In this document: positions 1 through 9,595 of the stretch, one piece after another
How positions within the stretch are numbered: position 1 is the first letter of the stretch
Layout: every line of letters starts with the position of its first letter
Origin: Alkalibacterium sp.
GTDB taxonomy: Bacteria; Bacillota; Bacilli; Lactobacillales; Carnobacteriaceae_A
Direction: 5' to 3'
Length of the DNA stretch: 64,000 nucleotides
Assembly: GCA_020832185.1 (NCBI GenBank)
Contig: JAFIFE010000018.1
Span: 1-64,000 of the forward strand
Translations under genes and position numbers: made by a program
Notes under the pieces: generated by a model
What the model saw: only the letters and a program-made list of their open reading frames with translations
Database searches by the model: none
What the model was told of the DNA's origin: nothing

Positions 1-628
<628 letters not shown>

Positions 629-760
629 AGTTTGACTTGCTCATTGTATTAATTGTGAGTTAACCATGTTAACTCGTTTGTTGCCTTCGACCCTAAAAGA
701 ATCGAAGACCCCTGCACATTTGGTTGTTTCTACTTTGTTCAGTTTTCAAAGATCTATCTC
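629..760 (-). other. rRNA operon leader with boxA-like antitermination sequence
   Basis: Transcribed spacer between the rRNA promoter and mature 16S. Reading the minus strand, the segment around 728-750 gives GATCTTTGAAAACTGAAC, the boxA-type element common in Firmicutes rRNA leaders, where Nus factors bind to prevent premature termination. Known of the family; here recognised by sequence only. Confidence 0.7.
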
Positions 761-809
761 GTTCAACACCCTGTTTAATTAGGTTGTTTCGTACGAGCTG
801 ACTTTTATA

Positions 810-838
810 ATATTACATTGTTTGCAATCATATGTCAA
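810..838 (-). promoter_or_regulatory. rRNA operon promoter (sigma-A type)
   Basis: On the minus strand, TTGACA (838-833), a 17-bp spacer and TAATAT (815-810). The bases just upstream (about 840-862) are A/T tracts like an UP element. This is the expected strong housekeeping promoter for the 16S gene; transcription should start near 803. Confidence 0.9.
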
Positions 839-1018
839 CAACTTTTTTAAAAAGTTTTTCGTCTGCTTTATTCAAGCATTAGGTCGACTTAAAGGAAAAC
901 ATTGGTTGCTGTTAATCAACAACGAATATAACTATACCAAGGTTTCCTTTACACGTCAACACTTTTTTCGAACTTTCTTTATCATATATGCAAGATTGCT
1001 TTTGTTCCGCTATTTACG

Positions 1019-1735
1019 CTATTTTTTTATCTCATTCTTCATGAATTCAAAATCGGCGTCATCTTTTTTCGTAATTAAAAGGAGTCCGTCTCCTAAAGGG
1101 ACAATAGTGGAATCCAGAGCCGGATGATCGAGTACGACTTCCAGGAACTCCTTCAACTTGCGATGTATCTTCCTTACCCTTTTCGGCACATCCTTTTCAT
1201 CATCTAATATCGTTCCGCCTTGTAAAACATCATCCACCGCCAACACTCCACCCATTTTCAGAACTCTAAAACAATCAGGGAAGAAGCTGTAGTACTTCGC
1301 TTTTGCACTATCCATGAATATAAAATCTATGGAGTCAGAGTCTATCTTCGCCAGCCATTCATCCGCTTGTCCTTCCAGCAAAGTGACTCTATCTTCTATT
1401 CCAAGCCCTTTGAAATTAGCTTTTGCTTTCGTGATCATATCCGGATTACGCTCTATAGTAGTAACGTGACCCTGAGGATGGATAACGTCGATCATTAACG
1501 CTGCAGAAAACCCAATAGCTGTTCCAACTTCCAATACTTGTCTCGGCTTCATTATAGGTAACAGCCAGTTAAAGTAGGATACTGTTTCATGCGGGATAAT
1601 CGGGACTCTATTTTCATTTGCCCATTTCTCGATTTCACCAAGCTTTCCAGTTAACTGCTTCTGATTCGTTCTTAAAAAATCTCTTACCCCTTCATTGATG
1701 ACAGGTCTATCCATCATTTCATTTAGTTTATGCAA
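1019..1735 (-). CDS. trmR: tRNA 5-hydroxyuridine O-methyltransferase (TrmR/YrrM family)
   Basis: Class I SAM-dependent O-methyltransferase of 238 residues. Visible: the SAM-binding motif VLEVGTAIGFSA (about 67-78), the acidic end of strand 2 (TTIERN, 92-97), DFIFMDSAKAKY (137-148), which carries a metal-binding aspartate, and DDVLQGG (168-174). Family members of this length next to RNA-modification genes are TrmR, which methylates 5-hydroxyuridine at the tRNA wobble position to 5-methoxyuridine. The start is a TTG preceded by GAGGGATGG; the first in-frame ATGs are 6-7 codons later. It is transcribed toward the rRNA operon. A generic catechol-type O-methyltransferase is the alternative. Confidence 0.85.
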   Translation of the reverse strand: MHKLNEMMDRPVINEGVRDFLRTNQKQLTGKLGEIEKWANENRVPIIPHETVSYFNWLLPIMKPRQVLEVGTAIGFSAALMIDVIHPQGHVTTIERNPDMITKAKANFKGLGIEDRVTLLEGQADEWLAKIDSDSIDFIFMDSAKAKYYSFFPDCFRVLKMGGVLAVDDVLQGGTILDDEKDVPKRVRKIHRKLKEFLEVVLDHPALDSTIVPLGDGLLLITKKDDADFEFMKNEIKK

Positions 1736-1859
1736 AATCCATCCCTCATTTCTGGTATTTTCTTTATTTTACACTGATTTACCTACTTAACCAACTGTGA
1801 TTCTGTTATAATAACTATGTGAATTGCCGAAAAAACAGATGAGAAGGAGCCAATAATTC

Positions 1860-2498
1860 ATGTTGATCAAACAATTATCCGTACCTAAAGATAACGTCAC
1901 TACTATATCTGAAGCCGCTACATTACAGGAAGCTATTACACTATTAGAAGAAACTGGGTTCCGATGTGTTCCTGTATTAGATAAAAGCGGGAAAATATTC
2001 CGTGGAAATATTTACAAAATGCATGTCTACCGCCATAAAGCAAACGGAGGAGATATGGATCTGCCTGTTACACACCTACTTAAGAATGCGACAAAATATG
2101 TGCATCTCAATTCTTCATTCTTCAAGATTTTCTTTATGATTAAAGATTTGCCCTACATTACGGTCTTAGATGAGAACAATCACTTCTATGGTATTTTAAC
2201 ACACAGTACATTGATCGATTTACTTCAGCAGTCATGGAGTCTTGATCAGGGTAGTTTCGTGTTGACTATTGCCTCTCCTGGAGACAAGGGTGATCTGGCT
2301 AACATTGCCAAGATCATTAACCGTCATTGTTCTATTATGAGTTGTATCACTCTTGATGTTGCCAGAGAAAATATGGTTCGTCGTATGATTATGACTCTAG
2401 AACCAGGCATTTCAAGAAAAACAGTTGACGAAGTATCTCGCTCTCTGGATAAAAAAGGATTTAAAGTAGTACAAGTGGAAGATTTACACAACGATTAA
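1860..2498 (+). CDS. CBS-ACT domain protein, c-di-AMP receptor CbpA-like
   Basis: Protein of 212 residues: a tandem CBS pair (roughly 1-135, with the repeated pattern TLQEAITLLEETGFRCVPVLD) followed by a C-terminal ACT domain (about 140-212, beginning SFVLTIASPGDKGDLANIAK). This architecture and length match Listeria CbpA, a cyclic-di-AMP-binding protein of unsettled downstream function; the ligand here is inferred. The start is supported by AAGGAG ten bases upstream, and a TATAAT lies at 1807-1812 with only a weak -35. It is a single-gene unit ending in the strong terminator that follows, convergent with queT. Confidence 0.75.
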   Translation: MLIKQLSVPKDNVTTISEAATLQEAITLLEETGFRCVPVLDKSGKIFRGNIYKMHVYRHKANGGDMDLPVTHLLKNATKYVHLNSSFFKIFFMIKDLPYITVLDENNHFYGILTHSTLIDLLQQSWSLDQGSFVLTIASPGDKGDLANIAKIINRHCSIMSCITLDVARENMVRRMIMTLEPGISRKTVDEVSRSLDKKGFKVVQVEDLHND

Positions 2499-2505
2499 GA
2501 TCAAA

Positions 2506-2573
2506 TAAAAAAAACAGTGCGGAATGATTCAGACTCTCTAAAGAGTCTGGCTGGATTCCGCACTGTTTTTTTG
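2506..2573. terminator. bidirectional terminator between the CBS-ACT gene and queT
   Basis: Long hairpin: AACAGTGCGGAAT pairs with ATTCCGCACTGTT, with an inner AGACTCT/AGAGTCT arm. It is flanked by an A-tract on the left and a T-tract on the right, so it works for both convergent genes. Confidence 0.92.
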
Positions 2574-2586
2574 CGCCGTTATTTTT

Positions 2587-3081
2587 TTAAGCTTCCATTC
2601 GTTTGTTGAAATTGAGTTTTTTATCTAATGACTGGATTATAGGAATACCTATTCCCATCGTGACAAACTGCCCTAAGAATACTGTCAGATATGTGATCCA
2701 GAATACTTCTTCTGCTCCTATAAGCAAAAGCATTAAGGCAATCATAAAACTGAAGACTGAGAACACCACTGTGTTGATCATCATTTTTTTTACTGGCGAC
2801 TCTATGTGTTTAGTGACAATGAAGAATACTATAAATGAAACGATTGTATGCCCTACTCCAAGTATCCAGTCGTAAACCCCGAAAGGTGAGAATACGAGAT
2901 TAGTCAATACAACTCCAGCAGCTACTCCAATTGCATACTTTTTATTGAATACAGCCAAGTGATTCAGCATCTCTGAGAGTCTGAACTGAATGGCTCCAAA
3001 TCCAAAAGGTGCAATCAGCATGGTAATGGCAAAATAAAGCGATCCTATAATTGCATTTAATACCCATTGTTTAGTTTTCAT
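2587..3081 (-). CDS. queT: queuosine-precursor ECF transporter S component, QueT family
   Basis: Integral membrane protein of 164 residues, about five or six hydrophobic segments. The N-terminal stretch (IGSLYFAITMLIAPFGFGAIQFRLSEML) is typical of QueT, the substrate-binding subunit of an energy-coupling-factor importer for queuosine precursors. The ATG at 3081 has a perfect AGGAGG eight bases upstream. A longer in-frame start at 3171 would lie upstream of the transcription start and read through the riboswitch, so I reject it. The preQ1 riboswitch before the gene independently supports the substrate class. The ECF module subunits are not in this window. Confidence 0.9.
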   Translation of the reverse strand: MKTKQWVLNAIIGSLYFAITMLIAPFGFGAIQFRLSEMLNHLAVFNKKYAIGVAAGVVLTNLVFSPFGVYDWILGVGHTIVSFIVFFIVTKHIESPVKKMMINTVVFSVFSFMIALMLLLIGAEEVFWITYLTVFLGQFVTMGIGIPIIQSLDKKLNFNKRMEA

Positions 3082-3090
3082 TATAAGTTT

Positions 3091-3132
3091 CCTCCTAGTT
3101 TTTATATCGTGGGTTGGCGCTTTCGAACCACG
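3091..3132 (-). ncRNA. preQ1-I riboswitch
   Basis: Minus strand: stem CGTGG (3132-3128) with CCACG (3112-3108), a C/G/A loop, then an A-rich tail ATATAAAAACTAGGAGG that runs into the ribosome binding site. This is the compact H-type pseudoknot layout of class I preQ1 riboswitches. Because the tail contains the Shine-Dalgarno of queT, translational control is the simplest reading. Confidence 0.85.
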
Positions 3133-3153
3133 GTTGAAAAGACAACGAGAATA

Positions 3154-3182
3154 AGTGTAGCATGTCATCAAGTAATTTTCAA
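3154..3182 (-). promoter_or_regulatory. queT promoter
   Basis: TTGAAA (3182-3177), 17-bp spacer, TACACT (3159-3154) on the minus strand. Predicted transcription start about 3147, some 15 bases before the preQ1 stem. Confidence 0.7.
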
Positions 3183-3183
3183 T

Positions 3184-3222
3184 ATAAAAAAAGACACCCT
3201 CAAGACCCGCGATCTCAAGGCT
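3184..3222 (-). terminator. terminator of the mazEF transcript
   Basis: In minus-strand RNA CCUUGAGA pairs with UCUUGAGG (two G-U pairs) around a 7-base loop, then GUGUC and a U-tract. The wobble pairs mean it forms only in this orientation. Confidence 0.55.
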
Positions 3223-3246
3223 GCCTCCTACTAAGTATAAGTAAGA

Positions 3247-3603
3247 TTAAATATGTCTGTATTTATTGGACAGGCCCACACTAATAGCTAATGCATCATC
3301 AACTAGATTCATTGTTTCGGCATTCAACTGTGTAACCTGGTCTCTTAAACGCTGTTTATCTATTGTACGGATCTGTTCCAGCAAAATAACTGAATTCTTT
3401 TCTAATCCCTGCTTTGCGCTCACTTCAACGTGAGTCGGCATCTTCCCTTTTTCAATCTTAGTTGTGATAGCCGCAACAATAACTGTAGGGCTGTATTTGT
3501 TCCCTACATTATTTTGAACGATCAAAACCGGACGCATGCCACCTTGTTCTGACCCAACTACAGGGGATAAATCTGCATAGAATATATCTCCACGTTTAAC
3601 CAT
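3247..3603 (-). CDS. mazF: type II toxin, endoribonuclease MazF/EndoA
   Basis: 118 residues, full length for PemK/MazF. It opens with [31 protein letters not shown], the conserved RGD/RPV core of the sequence-specific mRNA interferase; T/S in the AAITTK strand complete the active-site region. GAGGAGGAAAG precedes the ATG. It is the second gene after the antitoxin, the normal order for the chromosomal ndoAI-ndoA module of Firmicutes. Confidence 0.95.
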   Translation of the reverse strand: MVKRGDIFYADLSPVVGSEQGGMRPVLIVQNNVGNKYSPTVIVAAITTKIEKGKMPTHVEVSAKQGLEKNSVILLEQIRTIDKQRLRDQVTQLNAETMNLVDDALAISVGLSNKYRHI

Positions 3604-3675
3604 AGGCTTTCCTCCTCGAAGGAGCCTTTCAGATCAGGCAAATGTCTCGCTCATAACGAGCCGAAACAATAATTA

Positions 3676-3927
3676 TCAGATATGAGTATGTGCTTCACTC
3701 TCGCACCCATCAAATTCAGAACAAATTTCTAAATTGATGTGACCCATCTCTGTATATCCTTTCTTCATGGCATCCATTTTATTCATTGTTTCTCGAATAA
3801 AGCACTGAAAAATGTCAGACATTAGTTCAGACTGTTCAATATCTGCATCAACACAATATTCTTCGATTTCTTCGTAGACTGATTGATCAAGTTCAATAAT
3901 CATTCTCTTGTTATTCTGCTCTTCCAT
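3676..3927 (-). CDS. mazE: antitoxin, ribbon-helix-helix EndoAI/MazE type
   Basis: 83 residues from the ATG with GGAGGGCG upstream; an ATG 13 codons earlier lacks such a site. The N-terminal RMIIELDQSVYEEIEEYC is the ribbon-helix-helix dimerisation and DNA-binding unit. The C-terminal MKKGYTEMGHINLEICSEFDGCE matches the toxin-neutralising tail of Bacillus EndoAI. It sits 72 bp upstream of mazF in one unit, and such pairs normally autoregulate. In Bacillus an alanine racemase gene precedes this pair; here acpS does. Confidence 0.88.
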   Translation of the reverse strand: MEEQNNKRMIIELDQSVYEEIEEYCVDADIEQSELMSDIFQCFIRETMNKMDAMKKGYTEMGHINLEICSEFDGCESEAHTHI

Positions 3928-4130
3928 GAATACGCCCTCCAAAAGATTACTGCTATTTAAAGCCACTAAGTTAGCTTCCTTACCAACATAGTCAGAAGCT
4001 TATATGAATAAATTAACCACAAGAAATAATTTTACTTCCTTGTCTGTTAGTTTATCATGAAAGGCGAACCAATTGAACTACTCTTTGTGACAATTCTTTG
4101 ACTCAAAAAACACTCTAAGTAGAACAAATG

Positions 4131-4484
4131 TTATTTTTCTTCTAAAATCACTTGAGCTATAGCGATAGAACCGGTGTGGGAAATCGATACCCACGCACTC
4201 CCGGCATGCGGACTATTCGTTATAACCGGTTTCCCTAATGTATCTGGAAGAATCTCAACATCTAAAAAAGTCACTTTTCCAATGCCAGTTCCAAGTGCTT
4301 TGGAGAATGCCTCCTTAGCTGAGAAACGACCAGCTAAAAATTCGATTTGTCTCGACCCACTGAGCGTATTGAATAGCTCCAGTTCTTTGTAAGTCAATAC
4401 TCGCTCCGCAAAGGAGGGCTTTTTTATGTAAGCTTTACTAATACGTTCAATATCGACAACGTCTAATCCGACGCCAACAATCAT
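4131..4484 (-). CDS. acpS: holo-[acyl-carrier-protein] synthase
   Basis: 117 residues, full length. It transfers 4'-phosphopantetheine from CoA to acyl carrier protein. MIVGVGLDVVDIERI carries the Mg-binding aspartate (D8-D10 region), and GRFSAKEAFSKALGTGIG carries the second conserved acidic residue and the CoA-site lysine. It lies upstream of the mazEF pair on the same strand, with 203 bp between, and next to the cshA terminator on the other side. Confidence 0.96.
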   Translation of the reverse strand: MIVGVGLDVVDIERISKAYIKKPSFAERVLTYKELELFNTLSGSRQIEFLAGRFSAKEAFSKALGTGIGKVTFLDVEILPDTLGKPVITNSPHAGSAWVSISHTGSIAIAQVILEEK

Positions 4485-4589
4485 CTCTATACCTCAATTC
4501 TTTACAGCAATAATCTAATCAATCAGCTACTGTATAATGTTACCAGAATAGCCAAGGAAAGTCATTTAATATTAATTATCCCGCATATA

Positions 4590-4651
4590 AAAAGAGCTGA
4601 CCCGGCTTTCTCATCAAGTGGTTACACTTATACAAGAAAGCCTGATCAGCT
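4590..4651 (-). terminator. terminator downstream of cshA
   Basis: Minus-strand GCTGAtcAGGCTTTCT pairs with AGAAAGCCgggTCAGC, followed by TCTTTTT. Long two-part stem placed directly after the cshA stop. Confidence 0.85.
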
Positions 4652-4676
4652 TATTTATAATTATAATTAAACAGAA

Positions 4677-6161
4677 TTAGCTATTGCTTGAACGACGGCT
4701 GTTTGTTGAACGTTTGCCTTTGTTATCGCCAGCACGGCCTTTTCCTTTATAGTTACTGCGGTTTCCACCTTTGCCTTTGTTACCAGCATAGTTACGGTTT
4801 CCGCCTTTACCTTTACCTCCGCCGCCACGACGTTTATCTTTGCTTGGCAATGGACGTTGAGGTGTGATTTTAACAGGTACTTCTGCTGCATCTTTAACGA
4901 TTGTCTTGATTAAAGCAGCCGCTAAATCTTCAGCCGAATAAGAGCTTAACAGCTTTTCAGCCGCATTCTCATATTTATCCAGCCCATTTTCATCAACCAT
5001 TTTCTGAATGTCTGCCATTGCAGTCTGCAGTTGGCTTTCTAGAGCTTCATCATTTGTTGGCGGACGCAGTGAAGTCATTGGCTGTTTAGTCAAGCTTTCA
5101 ACTGTACGTAAATAGCCCATTTCGTGTGGCGTTACAAATGTAACAGCTACACCTTTTTCACCTGCACGACCAGTACGGCCAATACGGTGAATATAGCTTT
5201 CTGGGTCTTGAGGAATATCATAGTTATAAACGTGTGATAGTCCAGTCACATCTAATCCTCGTGCAGCTACATCTGTTGCAACAAGAATATCAATGTTTCC
5301 TTTTTTAAAGTCTTTTAAGACACTCATACGTTTGCTCTGTGAAAGGTCTCCGTGGATTCCTTCTGCCTGATATCCGCGCATTTCCAACCCTTTTGCCAAT
5401 TCGTCTACACGACGTTTTGTACGGGCAAACAAGATGGTTGATTTAGGATTTTGTACATCAAGCAAGCGAGTCATGATATCGAATTTCTCGTTATCTCTAG
5501 CTTTTGTATAGAACTGTTCGATAGTAGAAGCTGATAAAGTTTTCGTTTTAATGCTGACCATTTCAGGGTTTGTCATGAAACGTTCTCCGATACGTTTGAT
5601 CGGTGCTGGCATTGTAGCCGAGAACAATAGTGTTTGACGTTCAGCTGGTACTTCTTTAATAATGGTTTCGATGTCTTCGATGAATCCCATGTTAAGCATT
5701 TCATCCGCTTCATCTAAAACAAGTGTTTCTACTTGATTCAATTTCAATGCTTTACGGCGAATAAGGTCCAACATACGTCCAGGTGTTCCGACAACGATCT
5801 GTGCTCCACCTTTGATTTGTTTGATCTGACGGCTGATATCTGCTCCACCATAAACACATGTTACTTTCACGCGTTTGTCTTTACTCAAACGGAAAATTTC
5901 TTCCTGTGTCTGGATAGCCAGTTCACGAGTAGGTGCGATGACCAACCCTTGAACATTGTGGTTTCTAACGTCGATTTTCTGTAACATCGGCAAACCAAAA
6001 GCAGCTGTTTTACCTGTACCTGTCTGCGCTTGTCCAATCACGTCTCTTCCTTCTAAAGCTAGAGGGATTGTCTGTTCCTGGATGGGTGTTGTTTCTTCAA
6101 ATCCCATAGCCTGTATGGATTTGAGTAGTTCTGGTAGTAAATCTAATTCATTAAATTTCAA
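4677..6161 (-). CDS. cshA: DEAD-box ATP-dependent RNA helicase CshA
   Basis: 494 residues from a TTG start with AGGAGG eight bases upstream; an in-frame ATG 21 codons earlier would translate through that ribosome binding site. All helicase motifs are present: Q motif (TPIQEQTIP), [54 protein letters not shown] and [10 protein letters not shown]. The last 60 residues are a Gly/Lys/Arg/Asn tail ([13 protein letters not shown] and similar), as in CshA, which aids RNA binding. It remodels RNA for ribosome assembly and the degradosome. The order ddl-murF-cshA is the Bacillus one. Confidence 0.95.
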   Translation of the reverse strand: MKFNELDLLPELLKSIQAMGFEETTPIQEQTIPLALEGRDVIGQAQTGTGKTAAFGLPMLQKIDVRNHNVQGLVIAPTRELAIQTQEEIFRLSKDKRVKVTCVYGGADISRQIKQIKGGAQIVVGTPGRMLDLIRRKALKLNQVETLVLDEADEMLNMGFIEDIETIIKEVPAERQTLLFSATMPAPIKRIGERFMTNPEMVSIKTKTLSASTIEQFYTKARDNEKFDIMTRLLDVQNPKSTILFARTKRRVDELAKGLEMRGYQAEGIHGDLSQSKRMSVLKDFKKGNIDILVATDVAARGLDVTGLSHVYNYDIPQDPESYIHRIGRTGRAGEKGVAVTFVTPHEMGYLRTVESLTKQPMTSLRPPTNDEALESQLQTAMADIQKMVDENGLDKYENAAEKLLSSYSAEDLAAALIKTIVKDAAEVPVKITPQRPLPSKDKRRGGGGKGKGGNRNYAGNKGKGGNRSNYKGKGRAGDNKGKRSTNSRRSSNS

Positions 6162-6484
6162 AAAATGTTTCCTCCTATTATTTTCCTTAGCGTTCATTCG
6201 TTTACGAGCCAAGGTATATTTCACTCATTAAGAGAAAAACATCGAAATTAATGAACAGATTAACTTGCCTTTCTGTTCAAACAAAGACCCTAGTATAGTC
6301 ACTCATTTTAAGATGCGAGACACCAGGGCTGTTAATTAACTTGACTCAGTATTTAATTTTTAATTGTATACGGATAATTCGGTTTATCCCTTAAACGAAC
6401 TGTTCGCTTCATTCCAAAAGCAATCTTAACACAAGAACGACTTGTTTTCAACTCATTTTCACTATTGGGAATAATGAATACGTT
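6162..6484 (-). other. cshA upstream region, possible long 5' leader
   Basis: 323 bp without a gene between murF and cshA. I see a small perfect hairpin (GGATAA/TTATCC near 6370-6388) and several A/T-rich -10-like hexamers, but no convincing -35/-10 pair and no clear murF terminator. Read-through from murF or a structured cold-responsive leader are both possible. Confidence 0.4.
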
Positions 6485-7879
6485 TTAGCTGTTTTCTCCA
6501 AGACTCAACTTTGTCACAACTTCCAGCATGCCTGTGCTTAGACTTGATTTCATTAAAACGGTGTCCTCAGGCTTAAGTGTTTCTTTCAGGAAATCGACCA
6601 GCTCCTGCTTTTCTCCTGAAAAATGGCTGATTGGTGTGTCCGATGATTCTTTTAGGAGCTTATTATACAACGCGTTCATTTCATCCCCATATAATACGAG
6701 TTGATCGATTTTACTTAAATCGATTGCCTCACTCAATTCCTCATGCATCTGTTTAGAGTGCTCGCCAAGTTCCAGAATATCTCCAAGCACGACGATTTTT
6801 CGTGACGGCACTTTGATCTCCTGGAAATAACGAAGAACAGCTTTCATTGATGACGGGCTTGCGTTATATGCGTCATTCAATAATGTTGAGCCATTGACTC
6901 CATCGATCCATTCCAGTCGGCTTTTAGTCAGCTCAAATTTTTCCAGCTGTACGTATGCTTCAGAAATAGGGATGCCTATTTCTTCTCCTACTAGAATAGC
7001 AGATAATGCGTTCTGAACGTTATAGACACCAGGCACAGGCAACGTACACACGAGTTCGGGTGCTTTGTTTGTTCTGAATAACGTCTGTTTCAGTCTGGAT
7101 TCTATTTCAATAGGGTAGATATCCATGTCTTCATTTTTCCCGAATGTCACTTTTTTATTCACTGTTCCGTCGACATACCCGCTCGTCACTTTATCATTGA
7201 GTAACGGTTCTTCTCCCGGATAGATAAGCGTGCCTTCTGTCATTCCCTTGACGATTTCAAGCTTAGCTTTTGAAATAGCATCTCTTGAACCAAGGAATTC
7301 AATATGCGATTCACCGATCATCGTGATAACTGCGACCGAGGGGTGCGCCAGATTTGAAAGGACTTCTATTTCGCCCTGCTCGCTCATTCCCATCTCCAGA
7401 ACCAGTACTTCAGTATCTGCCTCCATATTAAGGATCGTATAAGGAAGCCCTAGATGATTATTAAAGTTTCCGACTGTTTTATGAGTCTTGTATCTACCTG
7501 AAGCGACCGCAGCGACCATATCTTTTGTCGTCGTCTTTCCGTTGCTTCCTGTTATGCCGATCACTTTAGGACCGACTTTATTTAAATGATACTGAGCCAG
7601 TGCCTGAAACGCCTTTTCAGTATCCTCCACTTTGATTATCGGGAAGTTTTTCGGAGCGTCTTCTACATTATCACTCCATAAACTAGCGACGGCGCCTTTT
7701 TCCATTGCTGCTCCGATGAAATCATGTCCATTTCGTTCTGCAGTTAAAGGGATAAACAGATCGTTCTGTTTAAGTGAGCGTGTATCGAATGATACGCCCT
7801 CTACTACAAGAGTATTGTCGCCGACGATCAATTGACCGTTTGTGGCGGCTGCAATTTCACTAAGTGTCCAATTAGCCAT
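6485..7879 (-). CDS. murF: UDP-N-acetylmuramoyl-tripeptide--D-alanyl-D-alanine ligase
   Basis: 464 residues. It adds D-Ala-D-Ala to UDP-MurNAc-tripeptide, the last cytoplasmic step of peptidoglycan precursor synthesis. The Mur-ligase ATP loop GITGSNGKTTTKD is at 108-120, EMGMSEQGEI (Mg-binding Glu) follows, and the C-terminal region contains LLNDAYNASPSSM. GGAGAG precedes the ATG. It follows ddl by 36 bp, so the maker of D-Ala-D-Ala and its consumer are co-transcribed. Confidence 0.97.
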   Translation of the reverse strand: MANWTLSEIAAATNGQLIVGDNTLVVEGVSFDTRSLKQNDLFIPLTAERNGHDFIGAAMEKGAVASLWSDNVEDAPKNFPIIKVEDTEKAFQALAQYHLNKVGPKVIGITGSNGKTTTKDMVAAVASGRYKTHKTVGNFNNHLGLPYTILNMEADTEVLVLEMGMSEQGEIEVLSNLAHPSVAVITMIGESHIEFLGSRDAISKAKLEIVKGMTEGTLIYPGEEPLLNDKVTSGYVDGTVNKKVTFGKNEDMDIYPIEIESRLKQTLFRTNKAPELVCTLPVPGVYNVQNALSAILVGEEIGIPISEAYVQLEKFELTKSRLEWIDGVNGSTLLNDAYNASPSSMKAVLRYFQEIKVPSRKIVVLGDILELGEHSKQMHEELSEAIDLSKIDQLVLYGDEMNALYNKLLKESSDTPISHFSGEKQELVDFLKETLKPEDTVLMKSSLSTGMLEVVTKLSLGENS

Positions 7880-7915
7880 TCGTTCTCTCCATTTCTATTG
7901 CGTCAATGCGTTTGA

Positions 7916-8971
7916 TTATTTATTTCGTCTGGTATTTCGTACTAACCGATCCTTGTGGCGTCTAATGCCTAACTGAATCACTTCTTCGATCAGGTCTTCA
8001 TACGGCAGTCCAGTTTTCGCCCACACTCTAGGATACATACTATTATTAGTAAACCCTGGGAATGTATTGACTTCGTTGATATAAACCTTATCATCTTCAG
8101 TCAGGAAGAAATCGACTCTGGATATGCCACTCCCATCGATTGCGTGGAAGGCTTTAGCAGCCAGTTCTCTTAATTCTTTAGTCAGCTCATCTGAAATTTC
8201 AGAAGGCACCTGTCTGATGACTTCCTGATTTAAGTATTTATCTTCATAATCATAAAACGGCTTATGTTTAATGAGCTCGCCCGGTACAGATGTGTGAATA
8301 TCTTCGTTTCCTAACACAGCTACTTCGATCTCTCTCGCTTTAACGCCTTTTTCAACGACGACGCGATAATCATATTCAAAAGCCATTTCAATTGCCTCTC
8401 TCAGCTTGTCTTTATCCAGAACGCGTGAGATCCCTACACTGGACCCCAGGTTTGCAGGTTTAACAAACATCGGGAATCCAAGAATGTTTTCAAGCTCATC
8501 CATAACGACATCTGAGTGGACTTTCCAGTCCGTCAATTTCACTTCCTGATAAGGGAGGACGGGCAATCCCGTATCTTTAAAAATACTCTTGCTGATGATT
8601 TTGTCCATACCCACTGCACTTGCTAACACTCCAGCTCCTACATACGGGATGTCAAACACTTCAAACAACCCCTGTACGGTGCCGTCTTCTCCATTCGGCC
8701 CGTGAAGAACTGGAAAAGCCACCGATTCGCCTTCCATCATTTCAATAAAATTAAAGGCTTCCTTATTATCGATCTGATTCATTTCTTCAAATGAAGGGAT
8801 TTCTGTCAGTTCCTCTACAATAGACCCTTTTAACCAATTACCTTCTCTAGTAATGTAAACCGGAATAACCGTGTAATACTCATAGTATAATTTTTGTAAA
8901 ATAGAGTGAGCAGATTTAATCGATACTTCGTGCTCTGCGCTTTTTCCTCCATAGATTAGATATAGTTTCAT
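7916..8971 (-). CDS. ddl: D-alanine--D-alanine ligase
   Basis: 351 residues, ATP-grasp fold. Visible: LIYGGKSAEHEVSIKSA at the N-terminus, FVKPANLGSSVGISRV (ATP/D-Ala binding), and the metal-binding end VDFFLTEDDKVYINEVNTFPGFT. It ligates two D-alanines for murF, the next gene. AGGAGG six bases before the ATG. The D-alanine source (alanine racemase) is not in this window. Confidence 0.97.
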   Translation of the reverse strand: MKLYLIYGGKSAEHEVSIKSAHSILQKLYYEYYTVIPVYITREGNWLKGSIVEELTEIPSFEEMNQIDNKEAFNFIEMMEGESVAFPVLHGPNGEDGTVQGLFEVFDIPYVGAGVLASAVGMDKIISKSIFKDTGLPVLPYQEVKLTDWKVHSDVVMDELENILGFPMFVKPANLGSSVGISRVLDKDKLREAIEMAFEYDYRVVVEKGVKAREIEVAVLGNEDIHTSVPGELIKHKPFYDYEDKYLNQEVIRQVPSEISDELTKELRELAAKAFHAIDGSGISRVDFFLTEDDKVYINEVNTFPGFTNNSMYPRVWAKTGLPYEDLIEEVIQLGIRRHKDRLVRNTRRNK

Positions 8972-9098
8972 TCGTTTCCTCCTATTGTTAAACTGATGAT
9001 GATAAAAAAGGGTAAAACAGAATCTAATCTTATTTTAGCATACTTTCAACCGCTCACAATACTATTCTCCACTGACATCAGCAAGAAAAAAGAGCCAA

Positions 9099-9125
9099 AG
9101 AAAAAAGCCCTGGAAATCCAGAGCT
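9099..9125 (-). terminator. rpmE2 terminator
   Basis: Minus-strand AGCTCTGG, ATTT loop, CCAGGGCT then a T-tract. It sits just after the L31 stop codon and separates it from ddl. Confidence 0.85.
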
Positions 9126-9140
9126 TTAATGCTGTATTTA

Positions 9141-9389
9141 TTAGTCTTCCAATTGGTATTTCTTGTTGAAACGGTCGATACGTCCATCTGCCTGAGCAAA
9201 TTTTTGACGTCCTGTATAAAACGGGTGAGAATCTGAAGAGATTTCCATACGGATAAGCGGATACTCGTTTCCATCTTCCCATTCTACTGTTTCTTTTGAT
9301 GTTTTAGTTGAACCTGACATAAATTTAAATCCTGTCGTTGTGTCCATAAACACCACTTGGCGATATTCTGGATGAATTCCTTGTTTCAT
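9141..9389 (-). CDS. rpmE2: 50S ribosomal protein L31 type B
   Basis: 82 residues with the L31 signature [16 protein letters not shown] and [28 protein letters not shown]. It lacks the CxxC zinc ligands of the standard L31, so it is the zinc-independent type B form. In Firmicutes L31 follows rho, as here (206 bp downstream of it). It has its own terminator. Confidence 0.97.
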   Translation of the reverse strand: MKQGIHPEYRQVVFMDTTTGFKFMSGSTKTSKETVEWEDGNEYPLIRMEISSDSHPFYTGRQKFAQADGRIDRFNKKYQLED

Positions 9390-9595
9390 ATCTTTTTCAC
9401 TCCTTCATGCCATAAAGCCTCTGCGACTTTATAGTTATCTTACTTCTATAGTCAATAGATAGTCCAACCGGCACTTGATGCACGCTTTTTCTATCTGCTT
9501 CTTTGTATATGCAACATTACATATAGTAGCATGTTTCCTTCTTTAATGCAATGATTTCTGCGAAAAAATTCAGATCAAATAGCATGAGTCATGCG

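Noticed and set aside
822-1127. 101-codon plus-strand frame near the rRNA promoter
   Set aside because: Overlaps the rRNA promoter region and the 3' end of trmR in antisense; no ribosome site.
3082-3171. N-terminal extension of queT from an upstream ATG
   Set aside because: It would start before the predicted transcription start and run through the preQ1 riboswitch; the ATG at 3081 has a perfect ribosome site.
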